The notes beneath the pieces are model-generated. The model worked only from the letters and a program-made list of their open reading frames with translations. It was not told the origin of the DNA and made no database searches. From contig NC_081142.1 of the NCBI RefSeq assembly GCF_958295425.1, positions 7,954,917 to 8,018,916 on the forward strand: 64,000 bases of DNA, read 5' to 3'. Each line of letters starts with the position of its first letter. The stretch's first letter is position 1. A program made the position numbers and the translations under genes. Origin of the DNA: Solea solea. Taxonomy: Eukaryota; Chordata; Actinopteri; Pleuronectiformes; Soleidae. Of this stretch, positions 10,309 through 23,900 are shown piece by piece.

Positions 10309-12755
10309 TAATTGCATAGACTTAGTGAGTGAGGTATCTTGTGATTTCAAATGAATTTTCCGTGGTGTTATGACGTGTATAATTTTCATTAATACACATA
10401 ATCATATTACCAACAATGGCTTCAAGAGTTGATGTCAGAAAGTTGAATATCTACAATGCATTTGTGTACATTTCTGAAATATAGGCCACACCGATTACGA
10501 TATCTATTGAAGTGCCATACCCTGTGTCATAATTCATGAATATAGTTTTCGACTGTGAGTTATGATGAGAGATGGAAACAGGATCTTGATGGCCTCCACC
10601 TCAACAGTACAGTGTGGCCGCATGACCTCGTTTCACAAGTCCTAAAAAAATTTTTTTTGTTGTTTTAATTCACAAAATCCTCTCAGTATACATTAAACAC
10701 CAACACGTCCACCAAACTGAAAATCCACTTTACTGAAGCAATGACATGCAAAGTTCCGAGTGAGAAATGAAGAACAAATGAGGAACTGTGCGGAAGCAGA
10801 GCAGGAACACACATATGGGTGAATGAAAAAAAGCTTTGTTCCTGCAAAAAACTAAACAAAAACACAAACAAAGGGGCTTTAAAACAGTCATATTATTTTT
10901 TTATAGTATCTCAGTCATGTTGCATCTTTTCATACTTCTCATAGATAAAGTGCGCAGTCAGAGACATAAATATCAACATAAATCTTACTGACCTGTACTT
11001 TTCTACCTCTGAAACAAGTTAGACCAGTTTCTGTGTTTTCAGCCTGTCACAGAACTGCTGTTGATAACTGATCTGCATCAGGTCCTGCTGTGTAAAGTTC
11101 TTGTATTCAAAGTATCTGCTATTAAAAGACTCGTTTCCTGATTTACATAACACCAGACTTCCTCTTTCAGCCTGCTCATTACAAAAGAGACATTCACAAA
11201 CTTCTGGCCTGAATTAAAAGGCCCAGAACCAGCAAAGTAGTCAGCAAATTAGTTTCACCTAGAGACCGATATACAGTACACTTAACAAAATATTCATGCA
11301 ACAAATAAAAGATACAAGATAATCCATCCACTGGGCAGGTACGTATCAAAATATGGAGCATCGTACAGAGTCACATCAACATCGTTGGAGGAGGAGGAGG
11401 AGGAGGAGGAGGAGTGGACCAAAATTCCACAGGCTACAGTCAAAATCCTGATCAAGTCTTTGGGAAAGGAAATTGTACTGACAGTTTCCCTGTCCCTCCT
11501 TAAAAATGACCTACATGTGAACCTGGAGCTCAGTGCCTAATAAAAGTGCTTCTTCAAGAAAAACTGCACATTATAGAGCGGCTTTTTATTGTGACCAGTC
11601 TGAGGCACACCTGTGCAATTCTTTATAATTAGCATCTCCTTATGTCTCACCTGCCATGTGGATGGATTGCTGCAGTAAAGGTGTAGTGCTCACTATAACA
11701 GATGTTAACTCATTTGTGATATTTTTACACATATATGTCATTTACTTACTCAAATACGAGCAAAAACAAACATGTTGCATTTCTATACTTGCTAATTAGA
11801 TTACATTATTTCTTCTTATGTAGCAAGAAAAGAAAAGATGATACACTGATACCAAATACTGCCACATATGGACAGCAGGTTCATCTCTTTCATTAATTCT
11901 ATCTACTCATGTAGAGCAAGGGTGTCACAGCAGTGTTGGCAAAGTAGGCAATAGTCTGCATGAGGCCCTCAACTGAGCTGATTTATGTTACATGACACAT
12001 AATTCTCTTTAGCCTGGAGCCCCTGAAGTCTGTCGAAGCGCCACTAATCAAAATCACCTTATTATTTAGTTTGGTCAGTCAGTTGATTTTTACTGATTGT
12101 TCCTTCAATTATTCTGTAATTAGTCATGAGTCAACTCTTGTAATTTATTTGCTTGTTTCACTATTCATTCATTTCATGACTCTACAAATGAAGTGATCAA
12201 TTTAGTGGCTCATTTGATGACATATTTGCACATATTACTAAATCTTAATGTCAGGATACATTGTCAGTAATGTATCACAGGATCCTCGAATGTTTCAGCC
12301 ATCATCACTGTACGCTCTCACCTGGGGAAGTGTTTTTGACATGTGCATGGCCAGCCTGCTGAGGCTGTGCTCAGATGGACTGTACTCACAATGCTTACAT
12401 TTTATTTTAAGCCATTTTGAATCCCATCTTTAAACAACTACTAAAAGAAAATGTAAACAACAACAACAACTGCCTATATTATAGTGGAAGTTTTCACCCT
12501 CTGTGTCTATAGTGAATTTAGTGTGACCCAGAGTAAAAATGCTCAATAATAACATTAAAGCATCAACAGCTATGGTTTGGGTGCATGTGTAGGAAAAGCG
12601 TGTTAGATCTAGACATCCATCCTCTGTGATCACATCACATGCAGGTTGCCATTAGTACAGGTGTGAACATTTTCAATCCGTCCTGAATGCAAATTTATGT
12701 CCAATCACAGAAATCTATTTAAAAAAATATTGTTTTACACTAATCAGCGCTTATG
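10309..12755. other. intergenic, no recognised gene
   Basis: This lies between tax1bp3 and the hsh2d 3' end. Open frames are short (at most about 67 codons) and resemble no family. A GGA trinucleotide array at about 11385-11415 is the only clear structure. Confidence 0.6.
11385..11415. repeat. (GGA)n microsatellite
   Basis: About nine tandem GGA units are read directly from the sequence. Confidence 0.95.
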
Positions 12756-12759
12756 TTCA

Positions 12760-12765
12760 TTTATT
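12760..12765 (-). promoter_or_regulatory. candidate poly(A) signal of hsh2d
   Basis: The minus strand reads AATAAA about 410 nt downstream of the hsh2d stop codon. It is a plausible 3' end, inferred only from the hexamer. Confidence 0.4.
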
Positions 12766-13174
12766 TGCAGCCGCTGCCAAGCTGTTAACATTGATATGGT
12801 ATGATTTCTTTTTTCCAATGGTTTAAAGGATGGTTCAATGGAGTCAGGCATCATTTTGTTCTTGCAAACAGTCATTACATCAGTCTGTATTTGAATAAAG
12901 GAGGGTCCGATCATTATGTGGTCACAAGAAACACGTCCAGGACGCATTTTAATGACAGGGAACAGTCCTTCTGAACGCATGCGATCAGATCACTGAGGAT
13001 AGATGTTAAAGTTCTGAATTGGGGCCTACACATTTCACTTTACACTAAAGTAACTCAACATATAGTCCTGTATGCTGCTTTTTTTGACCTGCGTTCACAG
13101 CCGGTGGTGCTCATCATATAACTCCTTTGCTTTGATTCAGTTTTTTAAGACACTTTCCAGTACACATTCATAAA

Positions 13175-16060
13175 CTACATATAAGGGTGCACTTGTGCGT
13201 CGTAGCCTGGGGCAAAGGGAGGAGGCTGCAGGTACTCGTAAGGTAACTCCTCCGCTTGATTGCAGCCAAATTGTGTCCCATCGACACTCTGCTCGCCTGA
13301 GATCACCTCGTACTCACTGTTGTCTTGTGCCTCCACAGTAATCTCTGCATACAAATGATGCTGTGAGGTGCTTTTCTTTTGTAATTTCTTCCTCAGATTC
13401 TTCAGGTTGGAGACGACTGACAGCTTCACGTCGTGGCTCTTTGCAGGCTGACAGTTGCTGCTCCGAGGGGGTTCACTGAGACCGTCAGGTGCAGACACCG
13501 TCCTGATACAGACCTGGTTCTGAAACATCATGAAACACACAGCAGAGCACAGGATATAAGAACTGCAGGCATTTGACATTTAAAGGCAATGAAAATGTGA
13601 GTATGAACTGAAAAAAAATAAAATCCCTTTACTACAAGATGAATGCTTCAAAAGTGGAACCAGCATCCTGTTACTGACAGCTGTTTTTGTGTTTCTTTTC
13701 TTTAAAGGTGGAGTGAGTTAGAATAATAACCCCTTTACACTGGTCAAAAGAACGGCTTGTTTGATCAACTTTCACTTTCTGGGTCAAATAACTCTAATAA
13801 ACTCTGCAATATACTGTACGTGGGTTTTTATTGGTGAACATCTTGATTTCTTCTTGGTTTGCTTCATTCTTGGCAGTGATGCAAAGTCCAGCGTATTTTT
13901 CGGTGCAACGCTATGACACGCATTCATCTTCTAGGAGTTAACAAAGCTGTTCGCCACAGATATTTTTTTAGAGAATATTACTTTTTACAATTTGGGGCAG
14001 CACTTTTATTAGTGCCTTACATTGTGTTGCTCCCCGCTGAGTTTGAACCCAGAACCAGAAGATAACAAAGTAAGATTGGTGTCACTGAGCTCCACTGCAA
14101 TGTCGTTTTCTTCTTCCTCTGACTCATTTCGTTTCTGGCACCTGTGACATCACTTATCACCCATATGTGAAAATACACCAGAGTGCAGACAACCACTGGC
14201 AACAGAAATCATGTTCACTGCCTCTTCAGGCGGGTACATCTAGGGACGGGAACCGGTATCGATCAGTATCGGTCCGGTCAAAAATCACTGCATCAGATAT
14301 TTGATAGATACAAAATCCGATACAATCCAAAAATCCTCTATGTCGCATGCTTCACTATGCACAGACAGTAAAAATGTAAATAAAAATCAGCAAAAGCATT
14401 TTAGCTGAGTCATGTCTGGCTTGTTTATTTCTTCTTTTGGGGAGAACAATATTTGTTCCACAGTTGAGAGAATTATGACTCGGCACAAATGTGTTGTTAA
14501 ACAGCTTCATAGTTCATAAATGATCTACAATGACTGTATGGGACTAATATCAGTATCGGTACATGCTCAAGTTTGAGATATCGGTATAGGGCACAAAAAA
14601 GTGGTATCGTCCCATCCCGAGTAAGTTTGACTACAAAAGAGGCTTCAGGGATGTGTAATGGTGACCCGTCAGACCTAAGTGTGTCAGGGAACTACTGTGG
14701 ACGGTGGACCTTTACCTTTAAGATTGTTAAAGTCATTATTACCGTGGCAGGAGATAATTCTTTCAGATCTGGGTAATGTTTGTTTGGTTTGTTGTTTGGA
14801 GGTAGGACTGCAGAGTTGACCAGGTTCTGTGGTCGATATGGAAGTGCTGGTCTGTTCACGTCCTCCTGTGATTCTTTGTTTTGCCAGTTCAGTTGCATTG
14901 AGTTGCTCTGTAGCAAACTGTCATCGGGTCTCAGGTGTCGCTCAGGTAACAGAAGTTCTGCATAGTTGGTCAGGTCAGTTGAGGGCTTATCAGAGAGAAG
15001 AAGACAGAATATGATTACTTTTGTGTACTGTAAATGCACAATAAGTGCAAAAAAAAGCAAATATCTAGTGTTGTCAATTCAACATCATACATTTCTACTA
15101 CATAAGACAATACCTGTCCACAAGCGGCAGTCAACACCTGATTGAAAGGCATGATGGGAGTTCTACGATGAAAGTCCACAAGGTCCTGCAGATAGCGGTG
15201 ACGCCTATTCTGGCCCACTATGATGTACTGGCCACTTTCCAGTGCATCAATCATGAAATGTCTGCAGCTGTCTTCAACACTAAGTGGATAGGAGCAAGAT
15301 TTTGAACTGTTAGAATGAGTCAAATAACAAAATAAATGTCCTTTAATGGTGCAAACACTCACCGATACGATAGAGTGTAGCCAATCCTGCTCTCACTGAC
15401 TCTGATGAGGAAGTAGCCAGGAGGCTTGGGCACGAGCAGCTCCTCTGCCGCCCTGCACAAATAATTAAATTATTAGACTACTGTAATCAATCACACAAAG
15501 GTTTTTTTTTCCTACATAATGGTTATAAACATAGAATAAAGCTATGAATATGCTGAGTTAAAGCATTATGAGTGTGCAGTTTGGACTGATTTAGTGACAT
15601 ATTTGACAAAAATGCATCATAAACAAAATTATTTGTCCATGCAATTATTTTATATTTTCTTTCTTTTTCCTTTGCTAAAATGGTTGGGGCTATTCTGTAC
15701 ATGCTGGCATTGTGTTTTTATTTTTCCTTTGTTTTTTTCCTATTGCTCCTTTGTTTTGCACACATGTAACATAAACAAAGGCAACTGTATCTGTATTGTA
15801 TGGCTTTGTTTTTGCTTTTTATAGTGAGGCTATATAGTATAGTACAGATATTTTACTCCTTTACTATATTAACTACGGATATTCAGCAGATTGACGTTTT
15901 ATGGATATTAGATATTGTGACGAAATTCACCGTATTCTTACTTCCTGGAACGGATCCCATGAAACCATTCAGGAACGATGCCATTCCTGATGACAGACTG
16001 GAGCTGGGACTGTGTGAACCAGTTGAAAGTCTGTTGTCCTTGTAACGACTGACTCCACAT
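13175..16060 (-). CDS. hsh2d: hematopoietic SH2 domain-containing protein, 5 coding exons
   Basis: Coding exons are 16060-15942 (119 nt), 15452-15363 (90), 15279-15114 (166), 14985-14743 (243) and 13519-13175 (345). They give 320 aa with all phases closing. The N-terminal QTFNWFTQSQL is followed by an SH2 domain at about residues 31-127: PEWFHGI, then GYFLIRVSESR with the phosphotyrosine-binding Arg57, CRHFMI, and PFNQVLTAAC. The rest is low-complexity and acidic, ending LPYEYLQPPPFAPGY (298-312). This closely matches the tail of mammalian HSH2D (LPEEYQQPPPFAPGY) and separates it from the relatives SH2D2A and SH2D7. Human HSH2D is 352 aa. The family are cytosolic adaptors in T- and B-cell signalling and survival. 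The position next to rab8a matches human 19p13. The start is the first ATG after the acceptor of this exon; an upstream non-coding exon is likely at 16571-16640. Confidence 0.93.
14241..14619. mobile_element. fish MITE, TAGGGACGGGA...TCCCATCCCGA ends
   Basis: The left end is TAGGGACGGGAACCGGTATCG. The right end, reverse complemented, is TCGGGATGGGACGATACCAC. Internal GTATCGGTAC and ATACCAC-type repeats are present. It lies in hsh2d intron 4 (13520-14742). The length is about 380 bp with no transposase. A target duplication is not clear (GTACATCT versus GAGTAAGT), so the superfamily is uncertain. Confidence 0.65.
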
Positions 16061-16570
16061 TCTGGGAAACAGCTCCTATAATCTGTTGCCTCTGCTGGAT
16101 AAAAAAAATTAAAAATAATAAATCACTGAACAAAGGCCTGCAAATGGTGTAAATTACACCTCAATGTATCCTCATATGCAAGATAAGTGCGTAGAGAACC
16201 TGCCGTATACTTATTACAGTATTTACAGTAGAGTATGCATCACAGAGAAAAGAGATATGTCTCAAACTACTTCTTTATGGTTTTCTTTTTATTCATAATT
16301 CAGCTACAGAATTCATCCCACGACATCTGTTCTGTCACCGTTGTTAAACCTTTCCAAAAACATCGACCCAACCCAATAATACATGTTCATATATATTTTG
16401 AATGTTAACATTATTGACAATTTGGCTGTTTTTTTTGCAGCAGCATTCGTTTTTGGTCTTTTTTCCAAACTTCACATAATGTGCTTCATTGAAACCCTTA
16501 CACCTGTACCTTGAACACTAAGGTCGGCCAAAATGACTTACTACAGCTCACAGAAAAAAAACCAACTCAC

Positions 16571-16640
16571 CTTGTCTGGCAGCTCCACGATGAAATGTCA
16601 CAGCAGAGCTCGCTCTCCTGTCTCTGCCTGACTATAGGGG
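16571..16640 (-). other. candidate 5' non-coding exon of hsh2d
   Basis: The minus strand shows GCCAGACAAG followed by a consensus donor GTGAGT at 16570-16565. No ATG precedes it in the nearby sequence, so it would be 5' UTR spliced to the acceptor (TTTTTTTTATCCAG) about 40 nt before the hsh2d start. The upstream limit is unknown. Confidence 0.45.
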
Positions 16641-19600
16641 TGGAGACAAAACCTTGGACAGCCACTCACACAATTGGAAAGGCTGTCAAATGAAACAGCA
16701 GGTAAAGAGTGGTCCAACTGTTTAGGCCTACACTAGTTTCAGTCTGCAAAATGTCACTCCACACAAAAGAGGGAAGCGTCAAAGGAGGTCATAATTCACT
16801 ACCTGACAGATTTTCTTCCTGTTACAATTTTGTTTTTAATTCTCTCGCCAAGTGATTGCTCATTGTGTGAACTGCTGGGTTCCTCTTCTTTATATCACAC
16901 AATGGCTTCAATACTGCTTTGTCACTTGACCTAATAAAAAAGGCTGCAGAAAATGACTATATAGTATATAATGATTTTTCTCTTGAACACTTGAATAAAA
17001 AGCCAGCTTTTATTATTTTGATACATTTTAGGGGTGCTTCATTTCTCAGATGGGTTCACTTTGTAGTTAACGATAGAGGAATTAAATAATTACTTTGCAC
17101 TTTGCATTTCATTTTCACATCAGTATCTGGACGTTATCCAGGCACACCAGGGGAAGCCAGAACAGTGGTGACATTGCTTCTCTAATACTTAGGTCACGAC
17201 CGCATCATGATTCACTAACCATGCTGTTGGTGTTGTGTGACGGGATCTACTTCTGCTCTTGCTGGCAGGAAGCAACCATCTTGAAAATCAGGTTTGACGA
17301 TATCATCGCTGCTCCCATGCACTTCTATCTGTTCACGGGCTCATTTCACTTCACCTCACTTGCATGTATCCATATGATCACCGAGTAAAACGTCCTTGAT
17401 ATTTTTTATAAAAACTGTGATAATCGTTAGGAGTATGTTAGATGAACTAGGGATTATTGTAAATGCTGACTATTTGTTTCTTTTAATTAAATCATCAGCA
17501 GCTTAACACCGCTTATTAGTGGGACTAATAACTATGTTAACCTCAGACAATTAAACATTTCTGTTACACTTAAAGAACCAACCTGGAAAGTCCTGTTCAA
17601 ATGAGAATGACCTAAACGAAGGTCACAGTTGATCAGACATGACGGCTTCTATTACAGACAGACATGCACAAACTCTGAAATCAGTATTTAGTATTGTACT
17701 ATAGATGACCACTATTAGTTATGTCAGTTAGTCAGTTTTATACATCACAATTTCTGGTGTTTGTCTGGACACTTGAATTGTACTTTAAAGTTGTATCGAG
17801 TAGCTTTTAAATCCAAAAAAAACTTCTGTTTATTCAATGCTGATTAAGCCTGTCAGCTCAAAACAGCAGTGTTTGTTTTCATGTTATCCACAACATGACA
17901 CCTATTAAGTCATGACTGATGGAAGCAAGGCGGAGTTAAGATAAGAATGGGGATATAGCAAAGCGAGAGAGCAGTGGTTACGTATCTGTGGCTGAAGACA
18001 AGTCACTCCCACAATAAGTATCAGAAGTGGATTCTCCGACTAAAAATAAACCTTGAATGACCAAAACAATTTTGGCTTCTCTCAAATGTGATTGTCTGCC
18101 AGTGAAAATGCAGCAAATGCAGCAAAACACAGCTCCTTCACAACTGCTCGACAAAAGGAACCTGGATACAGTTAAAATACAGATATAGAAGACATAACTT
18201 AAAGACCAAAACTCTAACGTCTACCACAACTGAAGCGGAGCTCTCCCTGGGTGAGAGAGAGCAAGGTAGGGTGAGTTGTGTTTCGGTGATTACTCATAAA
18301 TCCACAGGAGGCAACACAAGTTCCACATGAGCTTTAAATGATAATTTACAAAAACAACAGGGTCCCTGATGTCTAATCCAAGATAATGTCAACAATTAAT
18401 AACAGACTGAAAGAAAACAAGTAAGAGATAATAAAAGGAAAATAAATGCTGACATCATTTTTTTTATTATTTGAATTGGTCAGTTTACTAGAACATTTTG
18501 ACTTGACAATTCAAATTCAATGTTTAAACAAAAATAAGCAAAACATTAAAACCCATTTCTTAATTCAATTGTTTATTTCCTATAAAGTCAGGTCCTCCAT
18601 ATTCCATGGTTGGTTAAGAAAATATAATACTATAATAAGTACATAATCCTTCAGAAAGTCCTTCTGAATAGAAATGTTCATGTTCATATAAAGTGGTTTT
18701 TGGATGGAAAGCTGCAAAAATCTGCTCAATTCACTAATAATAACCCAAAGCCAAATAGCAAACATTAGCAAAACACATGCTTGAATTATCCTCCCCAATA
18801 TAGGTGTTACATATTCAATATACATCAACCTCCAATGATAAATGCTGCAAATGTAAGCCGACTAAACATTTAAGAATCTAATTTTTCACAATTTAAAGTA
18901 CACAAAAGCCGTAGATCAATAAATTTATGAAACTACAGGACAATAATTGTGGATCTTATTTACAATTGCAGAATTATTAAAAAAAATTCCCATCAGTAAA
19001 CCCATCGAAATCCAAACTAATGGGATTAAAATGGGACAAAATTTCAAATAATCTAAACCAAAGAACCGAGTCAAACCAAATTAAAGCCAATCTTAAATCT
19101 AAAAACCATGTTTTTAATATGCGCGAGTCAGTTTAACCAAAATAGTGCTTAAACATTTAAGTCCATCAATGATGACTTAGATCCACAGGTTAATATTTTT
19201 GCAGCTGCAGACTAAACTTTTTCAGATTTAGAAAAAAAAGCAACAAAAAAAAAAAATGTCACTCAGGGCACTCAAACAACAAAGGCGATTCTAACAAGCT
19301 TTCTAAAACTTGCTCAAGCTTATACCATATGCAATAGAATGTGGAGACAGCAGAAAATAAAAAAAAGCTGAATCCTATGCACACTTCTAATCTCAAATAA
19401 AGCTTGTCAATTCAAATGTGCAAAGCTTTATGAGGTTTTCTACGCACCCAAAAAATGCATAGTTCAGACGGCTGTGATACTGGGCCAAAAAGAAAGAAAA
19501 CACAAAAACAAAAAAAAAATCATGGGATAAGTGGAAAGAGGGTGAGTGGTGGAAAAGAAAGAGTGAATGAAGGGAAGGCGGCATTTTGGGTTCCCAAATG

Positions 19601-20900
19601 CATCAATAGTAATGCAAATTTATAAATTTATAAAATGCTTGAAAACGATTAAATGAAAAGGTTATATCTTTAAATCGTAGGCAATGTCAGTGCACAGATG
19701 TTTTTAGCGAAAAAAAACAGATAGGGAACAGGGAAAGTTGTGCATGAATAATCTCTGCTTTCAGTTAAGACTCGCAACAAACATAGTCAACACGTTAAGA
19801 ACTTTTTTTTTTTTCACAGAACGAACAAAAGAAAAGTGCATAATCAATAAGAACATAAAAGGGCACTTTGTCATTTGGTGCTATGTTTTGTTTTCACTCC
19901 ATAAATACTGCTACAGCACAGCCCCGATCCAAGGCCCAGAAAAAAACAGTCGTGTTCCCCCAATGGAACTGACAACCAGAAACAAGTATGAACGCAATGA
20001 TTAAGCGCTTCGATTCCTTCTCTGCCGCTGCTGTGCAGCTGCATTGCCTCCAGGTGTGAGAGTTAGGTATTGCTATTGCAAATAGCAACACGGAGAGAAG
20101 GAATCAGTGTGCCCTAAAAATGTACTGCAAACATGTGAATACTGGACTCTAAATACACTACATTGCACATTTCAGTGTTCACAAGAGGAATGAATGGAAT
20201 GTTTCAGCCTAGGAAATCAACAGAGACATGAGTAGAACAGGTGGACAGAGGGAATGTAAACTTCAACGTTGATATGAGTAAAACGCACTGGCACTGCTGT
20301 TTTATACGGTGAATAATACTAGATAAGATATATTTATATGCTGTCTTGACCTAATGTGCATATAAAGGAATGTGGGTCACCTAAATCAGCGATACAGTAA
20401 TTCATAAACTGGGACTAAATTGGATTGTACTTGGATCATACAGTCAGTAGATTGCATTATATGATTGAGTATATAAAAATTAGATACTCCATTAGATGAG
20501 GGAGAATAATCTAGAAATATTACTTGGGGCTACTTTTAGAGATAAGGACTGAATAAATACGACTTCACAGAGTGACAAAACACGTCAGACAATATTGTAA
20601 GAAAATTACAAATACTTACAAAAAAAAAGTCTGCTGGACTACTCCGAGTGTCTTAAGTGGAGGCAGTCTTTAAAAGTCTACAAAATGTAGGGAATTAATT
20701 TGGATCCACAGGTCTAAGGAACAACTGTAAAATAAATTACATAAGTAGATATGTGATACTGCATGTAACAGAGGCCATAGACGACTGGTAGTCAAGGGTT
20801 GCAATACATTTTTGTTGTTCCCAGTAAATAATCACAGGACAAATGCGAAGAAGGCAGAGGAAGACAAGGGGAGGGATAAAAGCGATGGATATCAGAGTGT
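16641..20900. other. AT-rich flank between hsh2d and rab8a
   Basis: No exon was recognised on either strand. The part next to rab8a (roughly 18400-20968) is AT-rich with A-runs and is likely to include rab8a 3' UTR, but no single poly(A) signal stands out. Around 17120-17390 a 97-codon open frame on plus has no domain; its DNA (GCATGGGAGCAGCGATGATATCG on the reverse strand) looks like repeat-derived sequence, although I could not name the family. Confidence 0.45.
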
Positions 20901-20968
20901 GCTCTGTCCAGTTCTGTCCAGTGGGGGACACAGTTAAGGCGATGGTGGATGCCAACGCTCCAGTCTCC

Positions 20969-23900
20969 TCACAGGAGTGTGCAGCGAAAGAAACTGCTCT
21001 TCTTGGGCTGTTCTGTAATCTTTACTCCTTGACTGCTGCCCTGCGGGTTGTTGCCCTCCTAAAAATACACAAGCATGAGAAACCACAATATGAGAACAAA
21101 CAAAAACACCCATGCAGATAACACACTGCACCAAAACTCATTAATCAGCTGTCCACTTTTCTGTATCCTTACCAGTTTCTTGTCCATTTTTGCTTTGATG
21201 TCTCTGGCGAGGGTTAGGAAGGCCTGCAGATGAGAACAGGTGAGCAAATTCATACATAACAGTGTTCAGGATATTGGACCCAAGGAGGAAGAATGTGACA
21301 TAAGTTAAAGTGACAAAACCATAAGAAATACGATTGATTCTTAGGGCCGGGTCATACTTTCTGCGTGTGTCCGCATGACCTTAGATTTAATTATCTGCCC
21401 ATTTCCACAACGGCCCATGTGGACCCTATATGGACAAATCCGCACACTCGTCAAGTTTGATTCCAAGCGGCCAGTATGAATGTTCCCTGTAGCTCAACAC
21501 AGTTGGTGGGGGTGCTCTTGTTTCGTTCAAAAGAGACAATGTAGAAGACAATAACCATGGAAATGAGCTTGAGGTCACAAGAGGATGTTCACTGGAAACC
21601 ACACATATACAAGTCGGCACTCAAAGAATACAAAGAAACACAAGTATGGTTAATTTCATGGTTCACAGCTACTAAAATGGAATATGAGATTGAGTACGTC
21701 AGTTTAGTACGAACAGAACCGCAGGCATTTTTGAACATGTGTTAAGTATGACCCGGCCCTTACTCATCAATTACTGCATGACAAAGTACATAACACTGTT
21801 TGCAGTGAACGAACCATGTGATTACAATTAAATTATAGCCGATTAAGTGATTTAGAATGATTATTGTCTTGAGTTAAATGTATAACCCAGGGAGACTGGA
21901 CGATTGTCTTATGTAGGTTTGAGATAACAAGGATCTTCAAAGGGCAAGACAAAGAAATGCATTGTTGCACTCACATTCTCAACATTGATGTTTGCCTTTG
22001 CACTGGTCTCCATGAACTTGATGCCGTACTCCAGCGCCAGCTGAGTGCAGGAGAACAGAGTAAAGTTAATAATTATGCGCACAAAGAGAACACTGCTCTA
22101 GAGCACGTTTAATCGAGCACTCAGTGCACATTTTGTCAGATTCATCACTTCACCTTCTCTCCTCTGTCTTTGGACACCTGTCGCTTGTCATTAACATCAC
22201 ATTTGTTTCCAAGAACCATCCGCTCTACATCTGCTGAGGCGTGCTGTGGAAGACAAAACGTTGGTATGTTACTATACTATTGTATATGAATTGTGCAAAC
22301 ACACATTAAGATGTAAAACACAATCACTTTACCTCATATGTGTGAAATGTTTCTCTACTGTTTGTTGTTCTGATTATAAATTAGAATAAAACTGCTATTA
22401 ACTATTGAACTTTCACTCAAGAGCAAATACCTTTCTTTATTTACCCAGTATTCATTGTGATAGCTTTCATTCATTTTTGGTCACATCGTCCAGCCCAAGC
22501 AAACAGACTACACCCAATTAGACAGATTTCAAAAAGTGTAAAATGGTTACCTCTTCTATATTCCGTATCCAGTTCTTGATGTTGTCGAAAGACTTCTCGT
22601 TGGTTATGTCATACACCAACATGATGCCCTGGAGAGTTTACAGAAGAAAGAACTGAGCAGCCACACAACAATGGAGTAATTCCACGCTAATTCTTGTTAG
22701 TTCGTAGAAAAGGACTTAGAGAAGAATTAGCCATGGATCACATGATTGTGCAGCCACAAGTGAAGGCATGGCATTTAAAATACCCAAGGACAACAAAGAC
22801 CAATCGAGCACACAAACAGATATTGGACTAAAGTGAAAGAGGTGATCAAATATACATCAAGGGTCCCGATAAAACAGTGTTAATAGTCGTTCTGGGAAAA
22901 GGTTAAGTAGTGCACACATGAAAGACGACCGCTTCAGAATCAGATGCCAGAGATAATCTCTAATTGTATTTGCTTTGAGCTGAAACACTGATAATGCAAC
23001 TTACCATGGCTCCTCTGTAGTAGGCTGTTGTGATGGTCCTGAACCTCTCCTGTCCTGCTGTATCCCTACACAGAAAACACATCTTAACTTATTTTGACAA
23101 AACTTTTGAATACATAGAGAAGGACAACTCCCCTGTAAGACCAAAAACTAGTCACTACTATGCCCAAAGCTCAGTCAGTAAACAAATAAAGAAACAAACC
23201 ACCAACTGTTAAGATAATAAGGACTGGACAGACTCATGTAATTACAAGGAAATGTTGTTGGTAAGCTCTAACAGTAGCACTAATGCTGTTGACAACAGTC
23301 AAGCTGAATAAAGTCCGCACACATGCATACTGATGATAGATAGATAGATACTTTATTCATCTCACAGAGAAATTCACATGATACAAAAGTTATCACTTCA
23401 CTTTAAATAACTCATGAAAGTATTTTCTTTTTTAAATGCAAGAACAAAACATGAAGCCATTATAGTCAGGGGAGAACAAAACTGGTACAAAATGTTAAAC
23501 AGGAAACCTACATTGTACTTGTTAATGGATAAGGTGTTAAACGATTATGTAACTCGTTTACAGGCTCCTACTATCATAAAGAGTATTCAATAAATAAGTT
23601 TTTATCTATATCTATGTGCTTTTGGTGAAACAATCTATTTATATGGCTTGTGCATTACAACACAGCAACAGTAAGTGACCTATTGTTCTATTATATTATG
23701 CAATGAACACACCCAACCAATGTGAATAAAATGTTCAATTTATGTAGTCATTTAGATGGCTATATTTTGCACTGCAATGCAAGTATTGTGTTGCACTGGG
23801 AGGTGTTTCCAATGTTGTTTGCCCAGTTCATTAAAAGGGCAGACTGTATATTTGGGTGTTTTCCACATAGAGTGCTTACTAAATGACTAGGTCATAGGCT

